Source: Mycobacterium florentinum (GTDB lineage Bacteria; Actinomycetota; Actinomycetes; Mycobacteriales; Mycobacteriaceae). Taken from it: DNA of 64,000 bases. The stretch spans positions 2,418,001-2,482,000 of the forward strand of contig NZ_AP022576.1 in NCBI RefSeq assembly GCF_010730355.1, written 5' to 3'. The notes beneath the pieces are model-generated. The model worked only from the letters and a program-made list of their open reading frames with translations. It was not told the DNA's origin and did no database searches. Made by a program: the position numbers and the translations under genes. This document shows positions 56,557-64,000 of this stretch, piece by piece. Each line of letters starts with the position of its first letter. The stretch's first letter is position 1.

Positions 56557-57208
56557 GGGATCCGTCAACAGCCGCCCCCCGCGCCGATACGACTCGACCC
56601 GGCGGCGCCAACAGGCCCAGCACAACCGGGATGCGGTACTCGCGGCCGCCCGGCAGCGGTTCCTGGCCCAGGGCTACGCGGCGACGACGATCGCCGAGAT
56701 CGCGCGGGACGCGTCCGTATCGGCCGAAACGGTGTACAAGACGTTTGCCACCAAGGCCGGCGTGCTCAAAGCGCTCTTCGATGTGTCCGTCGCCGGCGAC
56801 GACGAGCCGATTCCGATGCTCCAGCGAGACGTGATCCAGAACGTGGCCAAGGAGACCGACGCGGCTCGCAAGCTGGAAATGTATGCCGAGCACCTGGCCG
56901 CCATCATGCCGCGCAGCGCTCCGGTCCAGCTGCTCGCGCGCGATGGCGCCGCGTCGTCGCCGGACGCCGGTGAGGTCTGGAAGCAGATCCGGCAGGAAAC
57001 GCTGGCCGGCATGACGATGTTCGCGTCCGATCTCGCCGGGACGGGACAGCTACGAGTCGGGGCCAAACAAGCGCGCGACATCCTGTGGACCTATCACGCA
57101 CCCGAGCTCTACGAGCTTCTGGTGCTCGAACGCGGTTGGCCGGCCGGCCGCTACGGCAAGTTCCTCGCCCAGGCCCTCATCGACGCCCTGCTCAAGACCC
57201 GGGACTGA
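56543..57208 (+). CDS. TetR family transcriptional regulator
   Basis: The roughly 221-residue repressor has an N-terminal TetR helix-turn-helix: AVLAAARQRFLAQGYAATTIAEIARDASVSAETVYKTFATKAGVLKAL at about 28-75. The C-terminal ligand domain is unremarkable (DVIQNVAKETDAARKLEMYAEHL). The start is uncertain: ATG 56543 sits only one base after AGGAG, while ATG 56555 has long spacing. It probably controls the divergent monooxygenase and itself. It is convergent with the HxlR gene, three bases apart. Confidence 0.87.
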   Translation: MYSIMGSVNSRPPRRYDSTRRRQQAQHNRDAVLAAARQRFLAQGYAATTIAEIARDASVSAETVYKTFATKAGVLKALFDVSVAGDDEPIPMLQRDVIQNVAKETDAARKLEMYAEHLAAIMPRSAPVQLLARDGAASSPDAGEVWKQIRQETLAGMTMFASDLAGTGQLRVGAKQARDILWTYHAPELYELLVLERGWPAGRYGKFLAQALIDALLKTRD

Positions 57209-57211
57209 GAC

Positions 57212-57886
57212 CTAGAGCGAAAAGCTGGCACGCACCGCGTCGACGGCCGCCGAATCGCCCGTGACGGTGATGCGCCGCAACGCCGCCTTCTGCTTGGCTT
57301 CGCTCGCGCCCAGGCGGGCGGTCACCAGATCCGCGGCGCCCGCGGTGATCGTCACCGACGGCTCGCCGTGAGCACCCGCCAGGCGACCCTGCGTGACCGC
57401 GAAGTCGAAACGCCGGCCGTCGATCTCGGCCCGGCAGGTCGTCTCTAAGCCCGCCGCCTTGCCCGAGTCGAAGCCCAGCAGGATGCCGGCCAGGAACCCG
57501 CTCAGCGGCGTCACCGGGCCGTCGTCGATCGGATCCAGCCGGTCCAGGCCGAACCACGCGATGCTCTGAATGATCGGCAGCACCCGCTGCCAGCCCAGGT
57601 CGCTGAGCGTGTAGACGGTGCGCCCGATCGGCGCCGGCAGGTCGGTCCGGTCGATGAGCCCGGCGTCTTGCAGTTCCTTGAGGCGCTCGGCGAGCAGATT
57701 GGTTGCGATGCCGGGCAGTTCGGCGCGCAGGTCCCCGTAGCGGCGCGGCCCCCCGATCAATTCGCGCAGGATCAGCAGCGTCCAGCGTTCGCCCAAGACG
57801 TCGAGCCCACGCGCGATCGGGCAGTTCTGGTTGTAGTTGCGTGTCCGCACCACCCCACCGTACCAGCGGTAGACATCTTTTTCCAT
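57212..57886 (-). CDS. HxlR family regulator with SCP2-like C-terminal domain
   Basis: The 224-residue protein (ATG 57886) has an HxlR winged-helix domain (NCPIARGLDVLGERWTLLILRELIGGPRRYGDLRAELPGI ... ERLKELQDAGLIDRT) and a second half resembling a sterol-carrier/SCP2 fold (RRFDFAVTQGRLAGAHGEPSVTITAGAADLV). This fused layout is common in actinobacterial HxlR proteins and may bind a hydrophobic ligand. GTG at 57853 is an alternative start. It diverges from the MFS-methyltransferase pair and is likely its regulator. Confidence 0.85.
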   Translation of the reverse strand: MEKDVYRWYGGVVRTRNYNQNCPIARGLDVLGERWTLLILRELIGGPRRYGDLRAELPGIATNLLAERLKELQDAGLIDRTDLPAPIGRTVYTLSDLGWQRVLPIIQSIAWFGLDRLDPIDDGPVTPLSGFLAGILLGFDSGKAAGLETTCRAEIDGRRFDFAVTQGRLAGAHGEPSVTITAGAADLVTARLGASEAKQKAALRRITVTGDSAAVDAVRASFSL

Positions 57887-57929
57887 CTGTTGGTTGATTT
57901 ATTTGTCTATTAGATTTACTGTCTTGTCC
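57887..57929. promoter_or_regulatory. AT-rich divergent promoter between HxlR and MFS genes
   Basis: Only 43 bases separate the two start codons, and they are strikingly AT-rich for this genome (TTGATTTATTTG, TTAGATTTACTG). TAGATT (57911-57916) fits a -10 (TANNNT) for the MFS gene and would give a very short leader or none, agreeing with the lack of a Shine-Dalgarno before ATG 57930. TTGTC occurs at 57903-57907 and 57924-57928. Confidence 0.5.
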
Positions 57930-59453
57930 ATGCGGAAAAACCTGGCGCTCACCGTCATCTGTCTCGGCGTCTTCGTCATCAGCGTCGACGCCACCATCGT
58001 CAACGTCGCCCTGCCCACGCTGTCGCGCGAACTCGACGCCGACACCTCGCAACTGCAATGGATCGTCGACGCCTACACCCTGGTGATGTCCGGGCTGCTG
58101 CTGTCGGCCGGCAGCTTCAGCGACCGCTACGGCAGACGGGGCTGGCTCAATGCCGGCCTCGTGCTGTTCGCGATCACGTCAGGGCTTGCGGCGCAGGCGA
58201 ATTCAGCGGATCAGCTGATTGCGGCGCGTGCCGCCATGGGGGTGGGCGCGGCGGTGATCTTCCCGACCACGCTGGGCCTGATCACCAACATCTTCACCGA
58301 CCCGGTCCCCCGCGCCAAGGCGATCGGGCTGTGGGCGGCGATGGTCGGGGTCGGGGTGGCCGTGGGGCCGATCAGCGGCGGCTGGCTGCTCGAGCATTTC
58401 TGGTGGGGCGCCATCTTCATGGTGAACATCCCGATCGCGGTGGTGGCCATCGTCGGCGGCATCTTGTTCGTGCCGACCTCCCGCGACCCCGCGGCACCAC
58501 GCGTCGACGTTCCCGGGTTGGTCCTATCGGCGGCCGGCGTCACCGCGCTGGTCTACACCGTGATCGAGGCGCCGTCGTGGGGTTGGACCAGCACCCGTGC
58601 CGCGGTCGGATTCACCACGGCCGCCGCCCTTCTCGTCGGGTTCGCGCTGTGGGAGCGACGCAGCACCCACCCCATGCTCGACGTCACGGTCTTCGCGAAC
58701 CGCCGGTTCTCCGGTGGCAGCCTGGCGGTGACCGCCGGCTTTCTGACCTTGTTCGGCTTCATCTTCGTCATCACCCAGTACTTCCAATTCATCAAGGAGT
58801 ACAGCGCATTTGGCAGCGGCGTGCGGTTGCTGCCGGTGGCGATCTCCATCGCGGTGGCCAGCATCCTGGGGCCGCGACTGGTGGAGTGGATCGGCACGAC
58901 CGCCGTCGTCGCCGGAGGACTGGCCGTGTTCGCGGCGGGCCTGGCCTGGGCATCGACCGCCGACGCCGCGACCAGCTACGCCGAGATCGCGGCGCAGATG
59001 CTGTTGCTCGGCGGCGGCCTGGGACTGACGTTTTCACCGGCCACCGAATCGATCATGGGATCGCTGTCGGCCGACAAGGCCGGAATCGGCTCGGCCGTCA
59101 ACGACACCACGCGTGAGCTCGGCGGCACCCTGGGAGTTGCCATCGTGGGCAGCGTCTTCGCCTCGGTCTACGCCGCCCACCTGCGCGCCGCACCCGCGCT
59201 GGCCGCATTGCCGGCCGACGTCAGCACGGCGATGCGGAACTCAATGGCAGTGGCGCACAAGGTGATCGAACAGCTTCCCGCGGAGCACGCGGGCCCGGTG
59301 CGCGACGCCGTCAACCGCGCGTTCCTGGACGGCTTGCAAGCGGGTTCGCTGGTATGCGCGGGAATCGCGCTGGCCGCGGCGATCATCGTCGCCGGGCTGC
59401 TGCCGGCACGTGAGTTGGAAACGGCACGTCAGTTGGAAAGGGAAACAGCATGA
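57930..59453 (+). CDS. EmrB/QacA-type MFS drug exporter (DHA2, 14 helices)
   Basis: The 507-residue exporter has the DHA2 marks LGVFVISVDATIVNVALPTLSREL in helix 1, SFSDRYGRRGWLNAG after helix 2, and WRAIF-like WWGAIFMVNIPIAVVAI (motif before helix 6), with about 14 helices. The family exports drugs or natural products by proton antiport. The ATG at 57930 (MRKNLAL) is chosen as the first residue before helix 1. It overlaps the methyltransferase in ATGA, so export and methylation are coupled in expression, beside an HxlR regulator. Confidence 0.9.
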   Translation: MRKNLALTVICLGVFVISVDATIVNVALPTLSRELDADTSQLQWIVDAYTLVMSGLLLSAGSFSDRYGRRGWLNAGLVLFAITSGLAAQANSADQLIAARAAMGVGAAVIFPTTLGLITNIFTDPVPRAKAIGLWAAMVGVGVAVGPISGGWLLEHFWWGAIFMVNIPIAVVAIVGGILFVPTSRDPAAPRVDVPGLVLSAAGVTALVYTVIEAPSWGWTSTRAAVGFTTAAALLVGFALWERRSTHPMLDVTVFANRRFSGGSLAVTAGFLTLFGFIFVITQYFQFIKEYSAFGSGVRLLPVAISIAVASILGPRLVEWIGTTAVVAGGLAVFAAGLAWASTADAATSYAEIAAQMLLLGGGLGLTFSPATESIMGSLSADKAGIGSAVNDTTRELGGTLGVAIVGSVFASVYAAHLRAAPALAALPADVSTAMRNSMAVAHKVIEQLPAEHAGPVRDAVNRAFLDGLQAGSLVCAGIALAAAIIVAGLLPARELETARQLERETA

Positions 59454-60286
59454 CCGCGAACGGAACTCAGTATTCGACCGGCCTGTCTCGGCATAACATC
59501 GAGCAGGCGTTGATCTCCGCCGGAAAGAACCTCGACCAGCTGGTGCCCGCCGACCTGGGCCTGCTGGAGGATTTCCACACCATGGGCCGCATCGCGACCG
59601 CCCAGCTGGTGGACCTCGCCGGGATCACGAGTGAGAGCAAGGTGCTGGACGCGGGCAGCGGGGTCGGCGGCACCGCGCGCTATGTCGCCGACCGCTTCGG
59701 CTGCACCGTCACCGCGGTCGACCTCACCGACGAATACTGCGACACGCACCGCTGGCTCAATCGACTCGTCGGGCTCGACGACCTCATCTCGGTCCACCAG
59801 GGCGACGTCACCCGAATCCCCTTCGCCGATGCCGGCTTCGACGTCGCCATCAGCCAGCACGTTCAGATGAACGTCGCCGACAAGGCGGGCCTGTACTCCG
59901 AAGCGCGCCGGGTGCTGGTCGACGGGGGACGTCTTGTCTTGTGGGACATCACCATTGGCGACGGTCGCGAACTCTCCTATCCCCTGCCATGGGCCGATCA
60001 ACCCGCACACAGCCAGCTGGTCGGCCCCGACGACTTGCGCTCGGTGATCGAGTCGTCCGGATTCGTCGTCGAACAGTGGAACGATCTCACCGACCAGGCG
60101 GGCGCAATCATGCAAGCCCTGCTGGCCCGGCCCGCCAACCCGCTGGGCCTGCACGCCTTCGTGGCCAACTTCGCGCGCAAAGCCGAAAACCTGGCCGGCG
60201 CCTTGTCGGACGGACGGCTGCGGGTCATCCAGGGCGTCGCACGAGCCCGAGCGGGCTCGAACGTGGCAACGGGTTTGCCCGGCTGA
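59450..60286 (+). CDS. SAM-dependent small-molecule methyltransferase
   Basis: The 278-residue class I methyltransferase has motif I KVLDAGSGVGGTARYVA, VTAVDLTDEYC and a motif IV AISQHVQMNV. The layout GxxHTMGRIATAQLVDLA before motif I is like sarcosine/glycine- and natural-product methyltransferases (UbiE/COQ5-like). ATG at 59450 overlaps the MFS stop. The MFS-methyltransferase pair may handle one small molecule (modify and export), which is inference. Bases 60287-60445 downstream hold no credible gene. Confidence 0.88.
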   Translation: MTANGTQYSTGLSRHNIEQALISAGKNLDQLVPADLGLLEDFHTMGRIATAQLVDLAGITSESKVLDAGSGVGGTARYVADRFGCTVTAVDLTDEYCDTHRWLNRLVGLDDLISVHQGDVTRIPFADAGFDVAISQHVQMNVADKAGLYSEARRVLVDGGRLVLWDITIGDGRELSYPLPWADQPAHSQLVGPDDLRSVIESSGFVVEQWNDLTDQAGAIMQALLARPANPLGLHAFVANFARKAENLAGALSDGRLRVIQGVARARAGSNVATGLPG

Positions 60287-60445
60287 TCGGAACCGCCGTC
60301 CGCGCTCCCGGTATCGGACCGATCTTCGCCCGGCCGACATGGTTCGCGGCGGCGGGCGCGTCGCGAGAATGTGAGTTCGCTGGCGACCTGCGGGCAAGCA
60401 TGGTGGAGTGGTATCGCCCGACTACTCCGACAGTGAGGATCCTCT

Positions 60446-61186
60446 GTGCTGGGTCTGCCCGAGAAGGTGCGTGCCTGTCTGTTCGACCTCGACGGCGTGC
60501 TCACCGATACCGCAAGCGTGCACACCAAGGCCTGGAAGGCCATGTTCGACGCTTACCTGTCCCAGCGAGCCGAGCGCACCGGGGAGCCGTTCGTTCCCTT
60601 CGATGCCGCCGCGGACTACCGGACCTACGTCGACGGCAAGAAGCGGGAGGACGGGGTCCGCTCGTTCCTGCACAGCCGGGGCATCGAACTGCCCGACGGC
60701 GATCACGACGACTCCGGCGCCGCCGAGACCGTTTACGGCCTGGGCAACCGCAAGAACGAGATGTTCCAAAAGGTGCTCGACCGAGACGGCGTCGAGGTGT
60801 TCGACGGCTCGCGGCGCTACCTGGAGGCGGCCTCGGCCGCGGGCCTGGGCATCGCCGTGGTGTCCTCGAGCGCCAACACCCGCGAGGTGCTCGAGATCAC
60901 CGGGCTGGAACGGTTCGTCCAGCGACGCGTGGACGGCGTGACACTGCGCGAGGAACACATCAAAGGCAAACCCGCGCCCGATTCCTATCTGCGGGGCGCC
61001 CAGCTGCTCGACGTCACCCCGGACGCGGCCGCCGTCTTCGAGGACGCCCTGTCGGGGGTGGCGGCCGGTCATGCCGGTAACTTCGGCTACGTGGTAGGTG
61101 TTGACCGAGTAGGCCAGGCCGAAGATCTCCTCAAGAACGGCGCCGACATCGTGGTGACCGACCTCGCAGAATTGCTGGACGCATGA
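60446..61186 (+). CDS. HAD hydrolase, beta-phosphoglucomutase-like
   Basis: The 246-residue HAD-family protein has the nucleophile D14 and acid D16 in [11 protein letters not shown], a cap with Y-x-x-[18 protein letters not shown] (motif II) and K in [12 protein letters not shown] with [11 protein letters not shown] (motif IV). It resembles beta-phosphoglucomutase. That fits its coupling to a GH65 phosphorylase, which releases beta-glucose-1-phosphate. GTG at 60446 follows GTGAGGA. Its stop overlaps the next start in ATGA. It corresponds to Rv3400. Confidence 0.92.
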   Translation: MLGLPEKVRACLFDLDGVLTDTASVHTKAWKAMFDAYLSQRAERTGEPFVPFDAAADYRTYVDGKKREDGVRSFLHSRGIELPDGDHDDSGAAETVYGLGNRKNEMFQKVLDRDGVEVFDGSRRYLEAASAAGLGIAVVSSSANTREVLEITGLERFVQRRVDGVTLREEHIKGKPAPDSYLRGAQLLDVTPDAAAVFEDALSGVAAGHAGNFGYVVGVDRVGQAEDLLKNGADIVVTDLAELLDA

Positions 61187-63558
61187 TCAGCCAGGACGCC
61201 TTCCCGGTCGAACCATGGGTGGTCCGCGAGACGCGGCTCGACCTGAACCTGATAGCCCAGTCCGAATCGCTGTTCGCGTTGTCCAACGGGCACATCGGGC
61301 TACGCGGCAACCTCGACGAGGGCGAACCCTACGGCCTGCCGGGCACGTACTTGAACTCGTTCTACGAGATCCGGCCGCTGCCCTACGCCGAGGCCGGCTA
61401 CGGCTATCCGGAGGCGGGTCAGACCGTCGTCGACGTGACCAACGGCAAGATCATTCGCCTGTTCGTCGAGGACGAACCGTTCGACGTCCGGTACGGCGAA
61501 CTCCTCTCGCATGAGCGCGTTCTCGACATGAAGGCCGGGACGCTGACCCGCAACGCGCACTGGCGCTCGCCGGTCGGCAAGGAAGTCAGGGTCACCTCCA
61601 CCCGGCTGGTCTCGCTGGCCCACCGCAGTGTCGCCGCCATCGAGTACTGCGTGGAGGCGGTCAACGAGTTCGTCCGCGTCACGGTGCAGTCGGAGCTGGT
61701 CACCAACGAGGACCAGCCGACGACGTCGGCCGACCCCCGGGTGGCGGCCATCCTGGAAAACCCGCTGGAGGCCGTCGAACACGACGAGACCGACTGCGGC
61801 GCCCTCCTGATGCACCGCACCCGGGCAAGCCAGCTGATGATGGCCGCGGGGATGGATCACATCGTCGAGGTTCCCGGGCGGGTCGAGGTCACCAACGACG
61901 CGCGTGCCGACCTGGCGCGCACCACCGTGATCTGTGGGCTGCGTCCCGGCCAGAAGCTGCGCATCGTCAAATATCTCGCGTACGGCTGGTCCAGCCAGCG
62001 CTCGCGGCCAGCGCTGCGCGACCAGGTCGCCGCCGCGCTGCACAGCGCCCGCTACAGCGGGTGGGACGGGCTGGTGAAGGCGCAACGGGAGTTCCTCGAC
62101 GACTTCTGGGCCAACGCGGACGTGGAGGTCGAAGGCGACTCCGAATCCCAGCAGGCCGTGCGGTTCGGGCTGTTCCACCTGGTGCAGGCCAGCGCCCGGG
62201 CCGAACGCCGCGCCATCCCCAGCAAAGGGCTGACCGGAACGGGCTACGACGGCCACGCCTTCTGGGACACCGAGGGTTTCGTGCTCCCGGTGCTGACGTA
62301 CACGCTGCCGCACGCCGTCGCCGACTCGCTGAGATGGCGGGCGTCGACGATGGATCTGGCCCGGGACCGGGCGAAGGAACTCGGCCTCGAGGGCGTCAGC
62401 TTCCCGTGGCGGACCATCCGGGGTCAGGAGTGTTCCGGCTACTGGCCGGCCGGCACCGCGGCCTTCCACATCAACGCCGACATCGCGATGGCCTTCGAGC
62501 GCTATCGCGTCGTCACCGGCGACCAGTCGCTGGAGGCGGACTGCGGCCTGAACGTGCTCGTCGAGACGGCCCGGCTGTGGATGTCGCTGGGGCATCACGA
62601 CCGCCACGGCGTCTGGCACCTCGAGGGCGTCACGGGCCCCGACGAGTACACCGCGATCGTGCGCGACAACGTCTTCACGAATCTGATGGCCGCACACAAT
62701 CTGGTCGTCGCCGCCGATGCCTGCAACCGTCACCCCGAGGCGGCCGAGGCGATGGGCGTCACCCACGAGGAGACGGCCTCCTGGCGCGACGCGGCCGACG
62801 CCGTCAGCATCCCCTACGACGAGGAGCTGGGCGTCCACCAGCAGTGCGAAGGCTTCACCAAGTTCGCCGAGTGGGATTTCGAGAACCGGCACAAATATCC
62901 CCTGCTGCTACACGAGCCGTATGTGCGCCTCTACCCGGCGCAGGTGATCAAGCAGGCCGACCTGGTGCTCGCGATGCAGTGGCAGAGCCACGCGTTCACG
63001 CCGGAACAGAAGGCCCGCAACGTTGATTACTACGAGCGGCGCACGGTCCGCGACTCGTCGCTGTCGGCGTGCTGTCAGGCCGTAATGTGCGCCGAGGTAG
63101 GGCATCTCGAGCTCGCGCACGACTACGCCTACGAGGCCGCGCTGATCGATCTGCGCGACCTGCACTCCAACACCCGCGACGGTTTGCATATGGCATCACT
63201 GGCCGGCGCCTGGATGGCGATCGTCGCGGGCTTCGGCGGCCTGCGCGACGACGACGGCATCCTCGAGATCGACCCAGCCCTGCCCGACGGCATCACGCGG
63301 CTTCGATTCCGGGTGCGGTGGCGCGATTTTCGGCTGATGGTCGACGCCAACCACAACGACGTCACCTACACCCTGAGCGACGGGGACAGCGGTGAGCTGG
63401 CCATCCGGCACGCCGGCGACGAACTCCTGCTCAAGACGGATGCACCCAAGACGATCGCGGTCCGTCAGCGCAAGCCACTGCTGCCACCGCCGCCGCAACC
63501 GCCCGGCTGCGAGCCCACGCACCGGCGTGCGCAGGCCCACCAGCTCGGGAGCAAGTAA
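61183..63558 (+). CDS. GH65 glycoside phosphorylase (trehalose/maltose/kojibiose type)
   Basis: The 791-residue glycoside hydrolase family 65 protein has an N-terminal beta-sandwich ([18 protein letters not shown]), the (alpha/alpha)6 barrel with the catalytic acid E488 in [10 protein letters not shown], and [17 protein letters not shown] upstream. A lysine-pair region ([11 protein letters not shown]) is typical of GH65 phosphorylases. It would cleave an alpha-linked glucose disaccharide with phosphate. The neighbouring HAD mutase would convert the product to glucose-6-phosphate. The C-terminal 30 residues are a Pro/His-rich extension. It corresponds to Rv3401. Confidence 0.92.
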   Translation: MISQDAFPVEPWVVRETRLDLNLIAQSESLFALSNGHIGLRGNLDEGEPYGLPGTYLNSFYEIRPLPYAEAGYGYPEAGQTVVDVTNGKIIRLFVEDEPFDVRYGELLSHERVLDMKAGTLTRNAHWRSPVGKEVRVTSTRLVSLAHRSVAAIEYCVEAVNEFVRVTVQSELVTNEDQPTTSADPRVAAILENPLEAVEHDETDCGALLMHRTRASQLMMAAGMDHIVEVPGRVEVTNDARADLARTTVICGLRPGQKLRIVKYLAYGWSSQRSRPALRDQVAAALHSARYSGWDGLVKAQREFLDDFWANADVEVEGDSESQQAVRFGLFHLVQASARAERRAIPSKGLTGTGYDGHAFWDTEGFVLPVLTYTLPHAVADSLRWRASTMDLARDRAKELGLEGVSFPWRTIRGQECSGYWPAGTAAFHINADIAMAFERYRVVTGDQSLEADCGLNVLVETARLWMSLGHHDRHGVWHLEGVTGPDEYTAIVRDNVFTNLMAAHNLVVAADACNRHPEAAEAMGVTHEETASWRDAADAVSIPYDEELGVHQQCEGFTKFAEWDFENRHKYPLLLHEPYVRLYPAQVIKQADLVLAMQWQSHAFTPEQKARNVDYYERRTVRDSSLSACCQAVMCAEVGHLELAHDYAYEAALIDLRDLHSNTRDGLHMASLAGAWMAIVAGFGGLRDDDGILEIDPALPDGITRLRFRVRWRDFRLMVDANHNDVTYTLSDGDSGELAIRHAGDELLLKTDAPKTIAVRQRKPLLPPPPQPPGCEPTHRRAQAHQLGSK

Positions 63559-63568
63559 CCCCGGGCGG

Positions 63569-64000
63569 TTACACCACTGGCGCGCCGTCTTCAGTTGCGG
63601 CAGAGGCGATCTCGCTGTCCAACAGCTCAACGATGCGCGCCGTGACGGCGGCCGCGGTGGGGTGTTCCCACAGCAGCGTCGGCGGCAGTGCCAGCCCGGT
63701 CTGCTTCTCGAGCTGACGCCGCAGCGCGACCGTCATGATCGAGTCCACGCCGATCTCGACCAGCGGCATCCGGGCGTCGACGCTGTCGGCGGACAGGCCG
63801 AGTTCGGCGGCCACCGCGGTGAGGACCTGCTGCGTCACCCATTCCTCGGTGTCCATGTCGCCCGGGCCGACTTGTTCAAAGCCGTTCTGCTGCACCGAAT
63901 CCGCGGCGACCGCGGCCGCGATGTCGGCAAGGATGGGTACCGACGTGGCATTCGGGAGCACCGGCAACACCACCGGGTTGGCCTCCTGCGACCGCATCGC
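63569..64000 (-). CDS. Polyketide synthase C-terminus with acyl carrier domain (cut by window edge)
   Basis: The last 144 codons are visible of a gene running off the right edge. After a short linker (LPNATSVPILADIAAAVAAD) is a carrier-protein domain with the phosphopantetheine serine in EIGVDSIMTV (codon 63740-63742). It continues with LEKQTGLALPPTLLWEHPTAAAV, typical of type I polyketide synthase ACPs. No thioesterase follows, so release must be by another protein. An ATG at 63997 exists but the frame is open to the edge and the N-terminal part is probably missing. It is convergent with the GH65 gene. Confidence 0.82.
   Translation of the reverse strand, partial: AMRSQEANPVVLPVLPNATSVPILADIAAAVAADSVQQNGFEQVGPGDMDTEEWVTQQVLTAVAAELGLSADSVDARMPLVEIGVDSIMTVALRRQLEKQTGLALPPTLLWEHPTAAAVTARIVELLDSEIASAATEDGAPVV

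Noticed and set aside
60287..60445. Possible small gene between the methyltransferase and the HAD gene
   Set aside because: No frame with a Shine-Dalgarno and reasonable composition; the frames crossing it are shadows of flanking genes.

Overview
The window is from a slow-growing, non-tuberculous Mycobacterium, or a very close relative. It has high GC, an MmpS/MmpL pair, a SAM-IV riboswitch before the methionine genes, a Cvn/MfpA operon, the DnaE2-ImuA'-ImuB mutasome, OtsB2 and LpqD. The gene order follows, from memory, the M. tuberculosis run Rv3331 to Rv3401. No PE, PPE or PE_PGRS gene is present. I cannot name the species. Rv numbers are recalled from family knowledge, not from a search.

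Left end (1-5.2 kb): an mmpS-mmpL pair sits between two paralogous MFS exporter genes. Both exporter promoters carry the same palindromic block. Then 5.2-14.5 kb is core: a small PH-like protein, sugI and nagA (sugar uptake and GlcNAc-6-P deacetylation), a YihY/BrkB membrane protein with trpS, an alpha/beta hydrolase, and tandem icd2-icd1 encoding two unrelated isocitrate dehydrogenases. At 14.6-18 kb a SAM-IV riboswitch precedes metC(metY)-metX-methyltransferase.

18-24.6 kb holds an MFS transporter, a PNPOx-like protein, a BBE-type flavin oxidase, a secreted DUF732 protein, a DUF3017 protein, folD and an OYE-family enzyme. 24.6-34.5 kb has two tandem FHA-ABC transporters (Rv1747 type) running convergently into the cvnA-cvnB-cvnC-cvnD(mfpB)-mfpA operon, whose last two products protect DNA gyrase in other mycobacteria. 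34.7-37.4 kb carries a methyltransferase, an F420-type nitroreductase, a TrmL/SpoU methylase, a nitroreductase and a small secreted protein.

37.5-53 kb contains dnaE2 and imuA'-imuB, each with a LexA box, around a wax synthase, otsB2, an IS481-family insertion sequence (43406-44520, CTAG target duplication), htdY, lpqD, acrA1, iunH and an orphan KasB-like synthase. 53.6-64 kb has guaA, then an accessory stretch (flavin monooxygenase/TetR; HxlR/MFS/methyltransferase), then a beta-phosphoglucomutase-like HAD coupled to a GH65 phosphorylase, and the carboxyl end of a polyketide synthase cut by the window edge.

The layout is very compact. Four convergent gene pairs overlap by exactly four bases at their stop codons, and many same-strand pairs overlap by ATGA/GTGA/TTGA. 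No non-coding stretch exceeds 300 bases. I saw no tRNA, rRNA, CRISPR array, replication origin or prophage.
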